The notes beneath the pieces are model-generated. The model saw only the letters and a program-made list of their open reading frames with translations, ran no database searches and was not told the DNA's origin. Position numbers and translations under genes: made by a program. A stretch of 64,000 bases of DNA from Bradyrhizobium frederickii (GTDB lineage Bacteria > Pseudomonadota > Alphaproteobacteria > Rhizobiales > Xanthobacteraceae): the NCBI RefSeq assembly GCF_004570865.1, contig NZ_SPQS01000002.1, positions 124,001-188,000 on the forward strand. The letters are read 5' to 3'. Shown one piece after another: positions 1-9,015 of the stretch. Each line of letters opens with the position of its first letter. Position 1 is the first letter of the stretch.

Positions 1-2
1 AG

Positions 3-122
3 CTTGCATTCGTGGCCGAGCAGGTCGTCGAGTTCGCGAGAATGCGGCGGCTGTATGAGAGCCGGCGCAATGGGCTGGCGCCTCAAGAAGTATCAGAAGC
101 CGCGCCGGCGCAATGCGCCTAG
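3..122 (+). CDS. C-terminal end of an unidentified protein (partial)
   Basis: An open frame enters from the left edge of the window and ends at a TAG at 120-122, giving 39 residues. The visible part reads as a plausible amphipathic C-terminus (LAFVAEQVVEFARMRRLYES) followed by a short tail ending in Cys-Ala. The start lies outside the window and no family can be named. It is on the same strand as the MFS gene 46 bp downstream and could be the previous gene of the same operon. The alternative is chance coding. Confidence 0.35.
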   Translation, partial: LAFVAEQVVEFARMRRLYESRRNGLAPQEVSEAAPAQCA

Positions 123-167
123 AACGCGGCCGCAAACGACCATAACGGGAAACAATAGGGAGGGGTC

Positions 168-1415
168 ATGAGCAGGAATCGCATCCTTAGTTATGAAAAT
201 CTCGTTGTCGTCTTGATGGGGTCCGCGTTTGGCTTCGTATTTTTCGACCGTCTTGCGCTGAATTTTCTATCTCCGTTTCTGATGCCTGAGCTCCAACTGA
301 ACAACACCCAGCTGGGTGCCCTCTCGGCTGGCCTGGCTCTGACCTGGGCAATCGCCGGCTATGCGGTCGGCACTCTTTCGGACTATTTTCAGAATCGCAA
401 GACGCTCCTGGTCTGCGCGATAGTGATCTTCTCGATGTGCTCGGTAGGATCCGGTCTCGCCAATTCGTTTCTGACGCTGCTTGCCGCGCGCCTCGTCATG
501 GGATTTGCGGAAGGACCCGTACTTCCGATCGCGCAATCGATCATGGCTGCGGAATCGTCGGAGCACCGTCGCGGCTTCAACATGGGCGTTTTGCAGAATT
601 TCTTCAGCGCGCTCCTAAGTAATTTTGCCGCTCCTCTGCTGCTTGTCGCAATTGCGCAGATCTACGGCTGGAGAAGCGCTTTCTACATTGCGGCGGTGCC
701 TGGCTTCGTGGTGGCCGCCCTGATTGTCGCATTTATCCGTGAACCTTCGTCGGGTGCCGCTCCGATATCGACTGCGTCAGCGCGCAACACGATCCCGCTT
801 TCGACGATGCTGAAACATCGCAACATCTGGGTTTGCGCGATCGTGAGCTGCCTGATGGTGGCTTGGCTCCTGATTCAGATAACGTTCCTTCCGATCTATC
901 TGGTGCAGGTCCGCGGTCTGTCGCCCAGTGCGATGAGCGTTGCCCTGGCCGCGACCGGTCTCGCAACGGCGGCGTCTTCGATCATCGTACCGGCGCTGTC
1001 GGATCGATTTGGCCGCCGTCCGATCCTGATCTTGTCAGGCTTCGTTGGCGTGATTGCCCCGGTGACAACCGTCATGTTCGACGGACCTTTGCCGTTGATG
1101 GTGTTGTTCATGGGGGTCGGCTATCTCGCCATTGGCGGCTTCTCGTTGTTCATGGCCACCGTGCCGTCCGAGACAATCCCGCCGACCCATGTTGCTACCG
1201 CGCTTGGCTTCATAATGGGCGTTGGCGAGCTCGCGGGCGGCTTCGCGGGCCCGGCCCTCGCCGGGATCGCTTCCGACGTGTTCGGTCCGTCCAGCTCGAT
1301 GTGGATCGCCGCTACGCTTTGCATCTGTGCAGGCTTGCTTTGCCTGATGCTGGACGAAACTGCGCCGCGGGTGCTCGAGCGCCACAAAAGAATGATTGTG
1401 AGTTCGCCGGCATAA
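168..1415 (+). CDS. MFS transporter, aromatic-acid/anion symporter type
   Basis: The 415-residue protein has the hydrophobic pattern of a 12-helix major facilitator. A variant of the loop 2-3 signature appears as GTLSDYFQNRK and the symmetry-related loop as LSDRFGRRP, which is the usual pair in the H+-symporter families. It should sit in the inner membrane and take up a small organic acid. It starts at ATG just after a GGGAGGGG ribosome site (157-164). It is followed after 54 bp by a flavin monooxygenase and an alpha/beta hydrolase, so an aromatic or alicyclic acid that these enzymes degrade is the likely cargo. The substrate cannot be read from sequence. Confidence 0.85.
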   Translation: MSRNRILSYENLVVVLMGSAFGFVFFDRLALNFLSPFLMPELQLNNTQLGALSAGLALTWAIAGYAVGTLSDYFQNRKTLLVCAIVIFSMCSVGSGLANSFLTLLAARLVMGFAEGPVLPIAQSIMAAESSEHRRGFNMGVLQNFFSALLSNFAAPLLLVAIAQIYGWRSAFYIAAVPGFVVAALIVAFIREPSSGAAPISTASARNTIPLSTMLKHRNIWVCAIVSCLMVAWLLIQITFLPIYLVQVRGLSPSAMSVALAATGLATAASSIIVPALSDRFGRRPILILSGFVGVIAPVTTVMFDGPLPLMVLFMGVGYLAIGGFSLFMATVPSETIPPTHVATALGFIMGVGELAGGFAGPALAGIASDVFGPSSSMWIAATLCICAGLLCLMLDETAPRVLERHKRMIVSSPA

Positions 1416-1469
1416 ATGCCTATCGCCGGTTAGCTGCCACGCGCTCAACGGAAACGTCAGGAGATTGAA

Positions 1470-2720
1470 ATGAACGTTCAGGCCATGCGCAAGAGCCTGC
1501 CGGTACCGGAACCTCACCTCACTCCGCAGGATCTGGTCGACCGCGCAGCCTCGATGCGAACGCTGCTGCGGGAATCGCAAGACGAGACCGATGAGCGAGG
1601 ACATTTTTCGGACGAAATCCAGCAGAAGTTCATCGATGCTGGATTCTATCGGATCTTGCAGCCCAAGATGTTTGGTGGCTACGAGTTGGATTACGAAACA
1701 TTTTTCCGCGTCATGGTGGAGATATCGCGCGGTCATCCGTCTGCAGGGTGGTGCTTGACGTTGGCCGCTTCTCATGCGCCGGTCATAGCCGCGCACTGGT
1801 CGGAAGCTGCGCAGATCGAAATCTTCGGTTCATCCGGACATTTCGCGTCACCGCACCGGGCTGCCCCCGGGGGCACGTGCCTGCCGGTGGAGGGCGGCTA
1901 TATCATCAATGGTGTTTGGCCATACTCGTCGGGAATACCGCACAGCACGCACTTCCTGGGCGCAACGTTGCTTCAAACGTCGTTCCCGCCACGATTGCTC
2001 CACTTCGTTGTGCCGCAGGGGCAATACACAATTCTGGGCGATTGGGGTGGAGACCGCACCTTGGGCATGCGCGGCTCCGGCTCGAACAGCGTCAAGCTGG
2101 ACAATGTCTTCGTGCCCGAGCACATGACCGCGTTTTTCGACGCGCTGGGTGTGAAGCAGGATCTCTCCGATGGCACACCCGGAACGCGATTGCATGGCAA
2201 CCCTATGTACCTCGGCGTTCTCATGGGTCCTTATCACGCGTCCCTGACATCGCCTATCATCGGTGCCGCGCGCGCGGCGATCGATGAATATCGCGATATC
2301 CTGTTCTCGCAAAACACATTTGTTCCACCCTTCATTAAGCGCGCCTTCGAGACTGATTTCCAGGTCAACTATGGCCGCGCGATAGCTTTGACCGATGCAG
2401 CCGAAGGCGTGCTGCTCCAGGGTTTGCGCAAGCACATGGAGTACTGCCAGCGGTGGGCGAAGACGGGTTTGCAAGCCTCCGCAGAAGAAAACTTGCGACT
2501 CTGGGGAATGCTGCAGACCGGCGCACGTCTTGCCTGTGAAGCCATCGAACTCTTGTTCCAGACCGCCGGGTCGACCGCGGCGCGGAAGGGCTCAAGGATG
2601 CTTCGATACTTTGGCGACGCCCAGATGTATCGAGGACACATGTCCTCCCAATACATGACCTTCGCGAAGTACATTGGTCGCAGCAATCTCGGGCTGCCGA
2701 CCGGTTTTCTGGATCTCTGA
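1470..2720 (+). CDS. Flavin-dependent monooxygenase, acyl-CoA dehydrogenase fold (HsaA/HpaH-C2 like)
   Basis: The 416-residue protein has the three-part acyl-CoA dehydrogenase fold. It has an N-terminal helical part, a middle beta part with an HsaA-like stretch (SAGWCLTLAASHAP near residues 90-105) and a C-terminal helical bundle. It lacks the catalytic Glu context of true acyl-CoA dehydrogenases. The best match is the group D two-component oxygenases that hydroxylate phenolic substrates with reduced FMN or FAD from a separate reductase. No reductase gene lies nearby, so reduced flavin must come from elsewhere. The start ATG follows a CAGGAGA site. It lies between an MFS carrier and a hydrolase in one tight operon, which suggests a ring-hydroxylating step. 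An exact substrate cannot be given. Confidence 0.75.
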   Translation: MNVQAMRKSLPVPEPHLTPQDLVDRAASMRTLLRESQDETDERGHFSDEIQQKFIDAGFYRILQPKMFGGYELDYETFFRVMVEISRGHPSAGWCLTLAASHAPVIAAHWSEAAQIEIFGSSGHFASPHRAAPGGTCLPVEGGYIINGVWPYSSGIPHSTHFLGATLLQTSFPPRLLHFVVPQGQYTILGDWGGDRTLGMRGSGSNSVKLDNVFVPEHMTAFFDALGVKQDLSDGTPGTRLHGNPMYLGVLMGPYHASLTSPIIGAARAAIDEYRDILFSQNTFVPPFIKRAFETDFQVNYGRAIALTDAAEGVLLQGLRKHMEYCQRWAKTGLQASAEENLRLWGMLQTGARLACEAIELLFQTAGSTAARKGSRMLRYFGDAQMYRGHMSSQYMTFAKYIGRSNLGLPTGFLDL

Positions 2721-2739
2721 AGAAAGTCGGAGGGGGGAC

Positions 2740-3816
2740 GTGACCCAAACTAAAGCAAAACCTGCTCCGTTGGTGCTGGCAGATCAGGGATTCTTTTGGA
2801 CCGGTTTGGTCCGCCAGCAGACACCGAATGGCACCATCGCTGCGGGCCAGATGTTCGTACAATATCAGATCCCGGAGCACATCCGGCATCCATATCCTAT
2901 CGTGATGGTCCACGGAGGTGGCGGGCAGGGAACGGATTTTCTCGGTACTCCCGATGGGCGGCCTGGATGGGCCACTTACTTTCTGAAACAGGGTTACGCG
3001 GTCTATGTCGTCGACCGCCCAGGGCACGGTCGCTCACCCCTGCATCCGGAGGCTCTGGGTCCCATGACACCTCCGCTGACCTACGAGTTTGCCATGACCC
3101 TGTTTACCGCGCCCGGCAAGCAGCCGAACAGCTGGCCGAACGCGCAAAAGCATAACCAGTGGCCTGGCTCCGGCGTCGTCGGCGATCCAGTTCTGGACCA
3201 ATTCATTGCGACCCAAGGTCCATTCCTTGTCTTCTTGGCACAGACGCAACAGCTGATGCAGCGAGCCGGAGCCGAATTGCTGGATCGTATCGGTCCAGCG
3301 ATCCTGCTCACCCATTCCATGGGCGCGCCCTTCGGCTGGCTCGCGGCAGATAGTCGACCGAACCTGGTGAAAGGCATTGTCGCGATCGAGCCAATGGGAC
3401 CGCCTTTCGCCCAATTGCCAATGGGGCTCGGCGACCTCTCTTACGGACTCACCGCGATCCCGATGACATTCGATCCGCCCCTCAAAGGCCCAACTGAACT
3501 GCGGCGCGAAATCCGCAAGGCCCAGAAGCCGGGGCTGGCGGACTGCTTCGTTCAGAAAGAGCCGGCGAGGCGTCTTCCCAACCTGGCATCGATACCCGTT
3601 GCTGTCGTGACATCGGAGGCGTCGGCTTGGTCCATGCATGATCACGGAACCGTCGACTATCTCGTTCAGGCAGGCGTGCGAGCCGTCCATCTGCGCCTCG
3701 AAGACCATGGCCTGCGCGGCAACGGCCACCTGATGATGCAAGAACGGAACAGCGATGACATCGCTGCTTTCCTGGAAAGGTGGATCTCGGAATATGTGGG
3801 ATCACGACCAACATAA
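2740..3816 (+). CDS. Alpha/beta hydrolase
   Basis: From a GTG start at 2740, preceded by GGAGGGGGG (2729-2737), the product is 358 residues. A longer frame from 2674 would overlap the upstream gene by 47 bp and has no ribosome site. Visible motifs are the oxyanion-loop region VHGGGGQGTDF, the GHGRS loop, the nucleophile elbow HSMGA with Ser193, and a C-terminal GNGHLMM with His330 as likely catalytic His. This is an esterase or C-C hydrolase fold. There is no obvious signal peptide, so it is probably cytoplasmic. Next to a flavin monooxygenase, a lactone or ester hydrolase or a meta-cleavage-type hydrolase is reasonable, but the substrate is unknown. Confidence 0.78.
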   Translation: MTQTKAKPAPLVLADQGFFWTGLVRQQTPNGTIAAGQMFVQYQIPEHIRHPYPIVMVHGGGGQGTDFLGTPDGRPGWATYFLKQGYAVYVVDRPGHGRSPLHPEALGPMTPPLTYEFAMTLFTAPGKQPNSWPNAQKHNQWPGSGVVGDPVLDQFIATQGPFLVFLAQTQQLMQRAGAELLDRIGPAILLTHSMGAPFGWLAADSRPNLVKGIVAIEPMGPPFAQLPMGLGDLSYGLTAIPMTFDPPLKGPTELRREIRKAQKPGLADCFVQKEPARRLPNLASIPVAVVTSEASAWSMHDHGTVDYLVQAGVRAVHLRLEDHGLRGNGHLMMQERNSDDIAAFLERWISEYVGSRPT

Positions 3817-3917
3817 ATTCGATTTTTCGCGCCGCACTTGTGGTGAAGCAGCGGCTGGAAGGTGCGAGTGAGGTGGTCCGGTTTGTCAACAGACCGTTAG
3901 CGCAAGAGGAGTGCGAG

Positions 3918-4217
3918 ATGGCGAAGAAGGGATATTGGGTCGGTCACATCAACGTCACGAACCCGGAGCGCTACAAGGACTACATCGCGGCCAACGCCGC
4001 ACCATTGAAGAAGTACGGGGCGCGGTTCCTTGTCCGAAACGGTGCATGCGAGGTGCACGGCGACGCACTTCAGGGGCGTCGCCACGTCGTCATCGAGTTC
4101 GAAAGCTACGCAATAGCCAAGGCCTGCCACGACTCGCCCGAGTATCAGGCGGCGGCCAAGATTCGCGACGAAGCCAGCACCTCCGATTTCGTCATGATCG
4201 AGGGCCACGAGGATTAA
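3918..4217 (+). CDS. DUF1330 domain protein
   Basis: This is a 99-residue protein from ATG 3918, preceded by AGAGGA at 3905-3910. It starts MAKKGYWVGHINVTNPERYK and ends with a stretch ending MIEGHED. It fits the short ferredoxin-like dimeric alpha/beta barrel family DUF1330, including the typical YWIG..V.dpe.Y..Y opening and the VVIEF strand. The biochemical role of the family is not settled; members often accompany catabolic operons. It sits between the hydrolase and the SDR dehydrogenase on the same strand. The longer frame beginning at 3780 overlaps the hydrolase and adds unrelated sequence, so it was not used. Confidence 0.8.
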   Translation: MAKKGYWVGHINVTNPERYKDYIAANAAPLKKYGARFLVRNGACEVHGDALQGRRHVVIEFESYAIAKACHDSPEYQAAAKIRDEASTSDFVMIEGHED

Positions 4218-4409
4218 CAGCGATCCGCGGCGAGGGTCTGGCAACTTACGATTAAGAGCCTAGCCGGAGGTGGAGACTAATTCGTTCCACAGTATGCCGG
4301 TCAGTATCCGTCGCCGTAGCGGCGGGGCTTGCACCCCACCTTCTCGCTCATGCTCGAGAAGCCGCGATGACGTCCAGGGGCGTGCGCAAGGAATCAGGAG
4401 CATCATCAA

Positions 4410-5306
4410 ATGAAAGATATCGAAGACAAGGTCGCGTTCATCACGGGAGGCGCGAGTGGGATCGGGTTCGGAATGGCCCGCGCGTTCTTGCAACATGGGG
4501 TGAAGGTCGTTATCGCAGACGTCCGTCAATCGCATCTCGATGCGGCTGCTTCCGCCCTCGATCGCTCCAACAAGAACTACCATCTGATCCGTCTGGACGT
4601 TACCGACCGCGAGTCAATGGCACGGGCCGCGACGGAGGCCGAGAAGGTATTCGGCAACGTCCACATACTCTGCAACAATGCAGGCGTATCGAGCATGGTG
4701 CCTATGGAAGACGCGAGCTTCGCGGATTGGGATTTTGTGATGAACATCAACGTCGGGGGCGTCGTCAACGGCATCGCGACGTTCGTTCCCCGGATTCGGG
4801 CGCATGGAGAAGGTGGTCACATCGTCAACACCTCCTCGATGGCCGGCATTCTCGCTCTTCCAAATCCCGGCGGCATCTACTCGACATCCAAATTCGCGGT
4901 GCGTGGCCTGACGGAGTCGTTGCGTATGGCGCTCGGACCGCACAACATCGGCGTTTCGCTCCTTTGTCCCGGTCTGGTTCGCAGCAATCTCGTCGACACG
5001 ACGCTTCACCTCAATACGTTCGGTTCTGCTCAACCGGCGGGCGGCCCGTTCGCGGCCAGCGGTTCGCCGTTGGAAGCCGGGATGGATCCTCTCGCCGTAG
5101 GCGAACGGGTGGTCGAAGGAATCGTCGGGAACGAGCCATACATTCTTCCGCACGGCGAATTCAAAGACGAAGTCGCAGAGTCGTTCGGAGAGATACTTCA
5201 GTCGTTCCCCACCGATCGAGACGTCGATCCAAAACGGCAGCAGTTCGAAGCGATGCGCCGGCAAGCGACGACGGAGGCCAAGCGCTTGGCTGCAAGCATT
5301 GGTTAG
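4410..5306 (+). CDS. SDR-family NAD(P)-dependent dehydrogenase
   Basis: The 298-residue protein is a classical short-chain dehydrogenase/reductase. The nucleotide-binding motif TGGASGIG is at residues 12-19, the NNAG structural motif follows, catalytic Ser lies at about 142-143, and YSTSK gives Tyr157 and Lys161. An Asp at the end of the second beta strand (ADVRQ) favours NAD over NADP. The start ATG at 4410 has an AGGAGC site nearby. It is about 40 residues longer than the minimal SDR, the extra part being C-terminal. The operon position points to oxidation of an alcohol intermediate made by the upstream monooxygenase and hydrolase. Specificity is unknown. Confidence 0.88.
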   Translation: MKDIEDKVAFITGGASGIGFGMARAFLQHGVKVVIADVRQSHLDAAASALDRSNKNYHLIRLDVTDRESMARAATEAEKVFGNVHILCNNAGVSSMVPMEDASFADWDFVMNINVGGVVNGIATFVPRIRAHGEGGHIVNTSSMAGILALPNPGGIYSTSKFAVRGLTESLRMALGPHNIGVSLLCPGLVRSNLVDTTLHLNTFGSAQPAGGPFAASGSPLEAGMDPLAVGERVVEGIVGNEPYILPHGEFKDEVAESFGEILQSFPTDRDVDPKRQQFEAMRRQATTEAKRLAASIG

Positions 5307-5452
5307 AACTTCGATCTGGCGCTCGAGGACCGCGCCGATCTCCATTGGACGCCCGCTCGCAGCCGGGTCATTCGAAAGACGTCGCAATAATCGGAGGAAG
5401 CAATCCTCCGAACAAACAGCCGCTCTCAGCGCGGCCTATCAGGGAGGTGTCG

Positions 5453-6655
5453 ATGCGAAGCGCTATCGCAGCCGCAGGGCTGTACGTGGTCTGGTCCGTT
5501 CTCGCGGCGCCGGCTGTCGCCGAAGACGAGCCCGGCATCACCGCCACCGAGATCCGCATCGGACAGACCATGCCCTATAGCGGGCCAGTGTCCGCCTTCG
5601 GCATCCTCGGCAAGGGGGAGGTCGCATATTTCAAGATGGTCAACGACCGCGGCGGCATCAATGGCCGAAAAGTCAACCTGCTCTCGCTCGACGACAGCTA
5701 CGTGCCACCCAAGACCGTGGAGCAGACGCGCCGCCTGATCGAGAGCGACCAGGTTTCATTCATCTTCTCGACGATGGGCACCGCGCATAACACGGCGATC
5801 GCCAAATATCTGCAGGGCAAGAAGGTTCCCCAGCTGTTCGTCGCCTCGGGCGCCTCGAAGTTCGGCGATCCCGCGCAGTTTCCTCTAACGCTGATGGGCG
5901 TGATGGCGCCGTTCCGGAACGAGGCCCGGCTCTATGCGCGCTATGCTCTGCAGAAGAAAGCCGACGCGACCTTCGCGGTGCTGGCGCAGAACGACGATTT
6001 CGGACGCGACTACCTCGCCGGGCTCAAGGACGTGCTCGGCGATCGCTACGAGACGGCCGTCACGGCGGCGACCTACGAGACGACCGAGCCGACGATCGAC
6101 TCCCAGATCGTGAAGCTCAAATCAACCGGCGCGGATGCGCTCGTGATCGCCGCGACGCCGAAATTCGCTGCGCAGGCGATCCGCAAGACTTACGAGATCA
6201 ACTGGCGTCCGATGATGTTCCTGACCAACGTGTCGGTATGGATGTCCTCAGTAATGGAGCCCGCCGGGCTCGATGCCGGCACCGGCATCATTTCGAGCGC
6301 CTATGTCAAGGATCCGCTCGATCCGGCATGGGCGGACGATCCCGGGGTGAAAGGGTGGCGCGACTATATGGCCAAATACGTGCCTGACGGCGACATCCGC
6401 GATTCCAACTACGTCAACAGTTACAACAACGGCATGGCACTCGAGCACGTGCTTAAGGCGGCCGGCAACGACCTCAGTCGCGAGAACATCCTGCGGCAGG
6501 CGCTGTCGATCAAAGACTTGGAATTGCCGATGCTCCTGCCCGGCATCAAGGTCAATACCGGCGAGAGTGACCATCTGCCAGTCGAGCAGCTGCAGTTCAT
6601 GCGCTTCACCGGCAAGCAGTGGGAGCGGTTCGGGGAGGTGCTCTCGACCAAGTAG
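5453..6655 (+). CDS. ABC transporter solute-binding protein, Leu/Ile/Val (Peripla_BP_6) type
   Basis: Translation from ATG 5453, preceded by AGGGAGG at 5441-5447, gives 400 residues. It begins with a signal peptide that likely ends at AVAED, followed by the family opening ITATEIRIGQTMPYSGPVSA. It is a type I periplasmic binding protein of the branched-chain amino acid/amide/aromatic acid class. No permease or ATPase gene adjoins it, so it is an orphan receptor that may feed the Liv-type permease encoded at 13.2-16.6 kb or another one. A much longer frame from 4367 runs through the SDR gene in the wrong phase and is not a real N-terminus. Confidence 0.85.
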   Translation: MRSAIAAAGLYVVWSVLAAPAVAEDEPGITATEIRIGQTMPYSGPVSAFGILGKGEVAYFKMVNDRGGINGRKVNLLSLDDSYVPPKTVEQTRRLIESDQVSFIFSTMGTAHNTAIAKYLQGKKVPQLFVASGASKFGDPAQFPLTLMGVMAPFRNEARLYARYALQKKADATFAVLAQNDDFGRDYLAGLKDVLGDRYETAVTAATYETTEPTIDSQIVKLKSTGADALVIAATPKFAAQAIRKTYEINWRPMMFLTNVSVWMSSVMEPAGLDAGTGIISSAYVKDPLDPAWADDPGVKGWRDYMAKYVPDGDIRDSNYVNSYNNGMALEHVLKAAGNDLSRENILRQALSIKDLELPMLLPGIKVNTGESDHLPVEQLQFMRFTGKQWERFGEVLSTK

Positions 6656-6763
6656 CGTCGACATCAAACCGCATGCAATGATGTCGCGGCAGGTTGGTCC
6701 CGCGGGTTGCTGCCATTGCGCTGCAGCAACGATGGGAGCGATCGTATTGAAAATTGAGGGCCA

Positions 6764-7699
6764 TTGGGTTTTACTCCGCGGCACCGAAGCCTCGAGCCCT
6801 TGGTCTGTCGGATGCAGGCGACGTCGAATTTTGGGGTGCAGGAGACGCACGGGATCCTGAACCGCTTCCAGGCCGAATTCCGCGGCTCGAGCGAAGGGCT
6901 CGGCTGGTCGTCCGCCTTTGCCTCGGTTCAGCGCGAACGGCCGTTCGAGGGGCACTTCCACGCACTATCCGACAATCTGATGGTGCTGCATCGGGGCGGC
7001 CCGGTCGACATCACGTATGTGATGGACGGCAAGTCGGTTGCCCGGCACATCCCGCGCGGCGGGGTTTTCTTCCTGCCGGCGGGCCATGCATGCCACGTGC
7101 TCCTGCGCGAACCGCTGGAATCCACCCATATCTATCTGCGCTCCGACCTTTTCGCCGGCCCTGACGGGTCGCCCGGCGTGATCGGCGGCCTCGCGCCGAT
7201 GCTCGGCGATCAGGACGCTGTGCTGGAGCATCTTGCCTCGGCGATCGGTGATACCATCACCGGTGGTCTGCCGGCCTCGTCGCTCTTCGTCGATCCGATC
7301 GCGCAAGCGATCGCTAACCGTTTGGTGGCGATGAACTTCCACAAGCCGAGCACGGAAGCCGGCAAGCACCCGAACCTGCTCAGTGGCAGGCAGATGGCAC
7401 GCATTCGCGAATTCGTTGATGCCAATATCGATGGCGATATCCGCCTCGACCAGCTGGCGGAGCTGTGCGGCCGCAGCACCGAGTATTTCGTGCGGCTTTT
7501 CAAGGCGACCAGCGGCGTCTCGCCTTATCAATACGTGCTCAATTTGCGCATAGAGCGCGCCCGGGCGCTACTTGCCGACGAGACCTTAAGTCTGGCCGAG
7601 ATCGCGCTGGCTTGCGGCTTCTCCCATCAAGAGCATTTCACGCGGATGTTCCGCCGCTTCACTGGCATAACACCCGGACGATACCGACACAGCCACTAG
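6764..7699 (+). CDS. AraC/XylS-family transcriptional activator
   Basis: The product is 311 residues from TTG 6764, or 295 from ATG 6812; neither start is clearly favoured. The N-terminal two thirds resemble the AraC-binding-like ligand domain seen in activators of aromatic pathways. The C-terminal 95 residues carry both helix-turn-helix units: LDQLAELCGRSTEYFVRLF, then the second recognition region ACGFSHQEHFTRMFRRF with the closing GITPGRYR. It precedes the hydroxyquinol genes by 168 bp on the same strand. Two direct repeats in that gap are its probable operators, so it likely activates the downstream operon when a phenolic inducer is present. Confidence 0.87.
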   Translation: MGFTPRHRSLEPLVCRMQATSNFGVQETHGILNRFQAEFRGSSEGLGWSSAFASVQRERPFEGHFHALSDNLMVLHRGGPVDITYVMDGKSVARHIPRGGVFFLPAGHACHVLLREPLESTHIYLRSDLFAGPDGSPGVIGGLAPMLGDQDAVLEHLASAIGDTITGGLPASSLFVDPIAQAIANRLVAMNFHKPSTEAGKHPNLLSGRQMARIREFVDANIDGDIRLDQLAELCGRSTEYFVRLFKATSGVSPYQYVLNLRIERARALLADETLSLAEIALACGFSHQEHFTRMFRRFTGITPGRYRHSH

Positions 7700-7756
7700 G
7701 TTCCGCTGATTGCGGCCCCGGCGGTCGAAGGCCCGATACGGCCTGCATTATTTTTC

Positions 7757-7790
7757 CGGTTTTGTGCAGATTTTCTTCGGTTTCGTGCAG
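7757..7790 (+). promoter_or_regulatory. Two direct repeats, candidate AraC-type operator
   Basis: CGGTTTTGTGCAG at 7757-7769 and CGGTTTCGTGCAG at 7778-7790 differ at one base and are offset by exactly 21 bp, two helical turns on the same face. Tandem direct repeats of this spacing are typical of AraC/XylS activators. They lie between the AraC gene and the maleylacetate reductase start, 77 bp before the latter. No clear -35/-10 pair was identified downstream. Confidence 0.6.
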
Positions 7791-7866
7791 GCCCGCCGCG
7801 CCAGCCCGCCCCTAGCTTCCTTCCAACGACATGAGAACGCCGGTTCGCCGGCTTGGGAGGATTGCC

Positions 7867-8991
7867 ATGAGCATCGCGCTGGCCGATGTCGGAGGCGCGT
7901 CCGTTGCGACGGCCGGTGATGCCGGCAAGGGCGCGTTTGCCTATTGCTCGCAGCAATATCGCGTCCTGTTCGGTACCGGCACCTCGGCGCGACTCGGCGA
8001 GGAGGCAGAGCGCCTCGGCATCAAGCGGGCGCTCGTGCTGACCACAAGCGAGCAGCACGACCTCGGGCGACGGCTCGGCACAGGCCTCGGTGACAGGCTC
8101 GCCGGACTGTTTAGTGCCGCGCGCATGCATACGCCGGTTGAAGTCACCAACGAAGCGCTTCGGATTGTGGAGTCCGGCGATATCGACGGGCTGGTCGCGG
8201 TCGGCGGCGGCTCGACGGTCGGACTCGGCAAGGCGCTCTCGCTGCGCACAGGGTTGCCGCATATCGCGATGCCGACCACCTATGCAGGCTCCGAGATGAC
8301 GCCGATTCTTGGCGAGACCAGCAACGGCATCAAGACTACGCAGCAATCCCAGGATCTGGTGCCGGACACCGTCATCTACGACGTCGATCTCACCGTCAGC
8401 CTGCCGCCGCACATCTCCGCCGCCAGCGGCCTGAACGCGATCGCCCACGCCGTCGAGGCGCTTTATGCGCCCGACGCCAATCCTCTGACTTCGCTGATGG
8501 CGGAGGATGGCATCGCCGCGCTTGCCCGCGCGCTACCGCGCATCATGGTGGCGCCTGCCGATCCCGGAGCCCGTCGCGATGCGCTCTACGGCGCCTGGCT
8601 TTGCGGCGTCTGCCTCGGCGCGGTCGGCATGTCGCTGCATCACAAGCTCTGCCACGTGCTGGGCGGCATGTTCAACCTGCCGCATGCCGAAACTCACGCG
8701 ATCGTGCTGCCGCACGCCGCCGCCTACAACGCCGCTGCCGCGCCTGAGGCCATGACTCGCGTCGCACGGGCGCTGCACAGCGCCAATGCTCCGCAGGGCC
8801 TGTTTGACCTTGCCCGGCAGCTCGCGCTGCCGCGCGCGCTCGCCGACATTGGAATGCCCGAGGGCGGCATCGCACGCGCCGCGGAGATGGCGGTGCGCAA
8901 GCCGTATGCCAATCCCAGACCGATTGATCGGGCCCCGATCGAGCAATTGATCGCGGCAGCTTGGCGCGGCGATGCGCCCGCGCAGGACTGA
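7867..8991 (+). CDS. Maleylacetate reductase
   Basis: The 374-residue protein belongs to the iron-containing alcohol dehydrogenase superfamily. It has the NAD(P)-binding GGGSTVGLGKA stretch and the HHKLCHVLGG and PHAETHAI segments characteristic of maleylacetate reductases. It reduces maleylacetate to 3-oxoadipate with NAD(P)H, the step after ring cleavage of hydroxyquinol. I chose ATG 7867 because GGGAGG (7855-7860) lies just before it; an upstream ATG at 7831 is poorly placed. It is about 20 residues longer than common family members at the N-terminus. The next gene, hydroxyquinol 1,2-dioxygenase, supplies its substrate. Confidence 0.87.
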   Translation: MSIALADVGGASVATAGDAGKGAFAYCSQQYRVLFGTGTSARLGEEAERLGIKRALVLTTSEQHDLGRRLGTGLGDRLAGLFSAARMHTPVEVTNEALRIVESGDIDGLVAVGGGSTVGLGKALSLRTGLPHIAMPTTYAGSEMTPILGETSNGIKTTQQSQDLVPDTVIYDVDLTVSLPPHISAASGLNAIAHAVEALYAPDANPLTSLMAEDGIAALARALPRIMVAPADPGARRDALYGAWLCGVCLGAVGMSLHHKLCHVLGGMFNLPHAETHAIVLPHAAAYNAAAAPEAMTRVARALHSANAPQGLFDLARQLALPRALADIGMPEGGIARAAEMAVRKPYANPRPIDRAPIEQLIAAAWRGDAPAQD

Positions 8992-9015
8992 ACCTCAGGG
9001 ATCAAGGACAACACG

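Noticed and set aside
4367..5452. Long N-terminal extension of the solute-binding protein frame over the SDR gene
   Set aside because: It is the shifted frame of the SDR gene, rich in Arg and Ser. The true start at 5453 has a ribosome site and a signal peptide.
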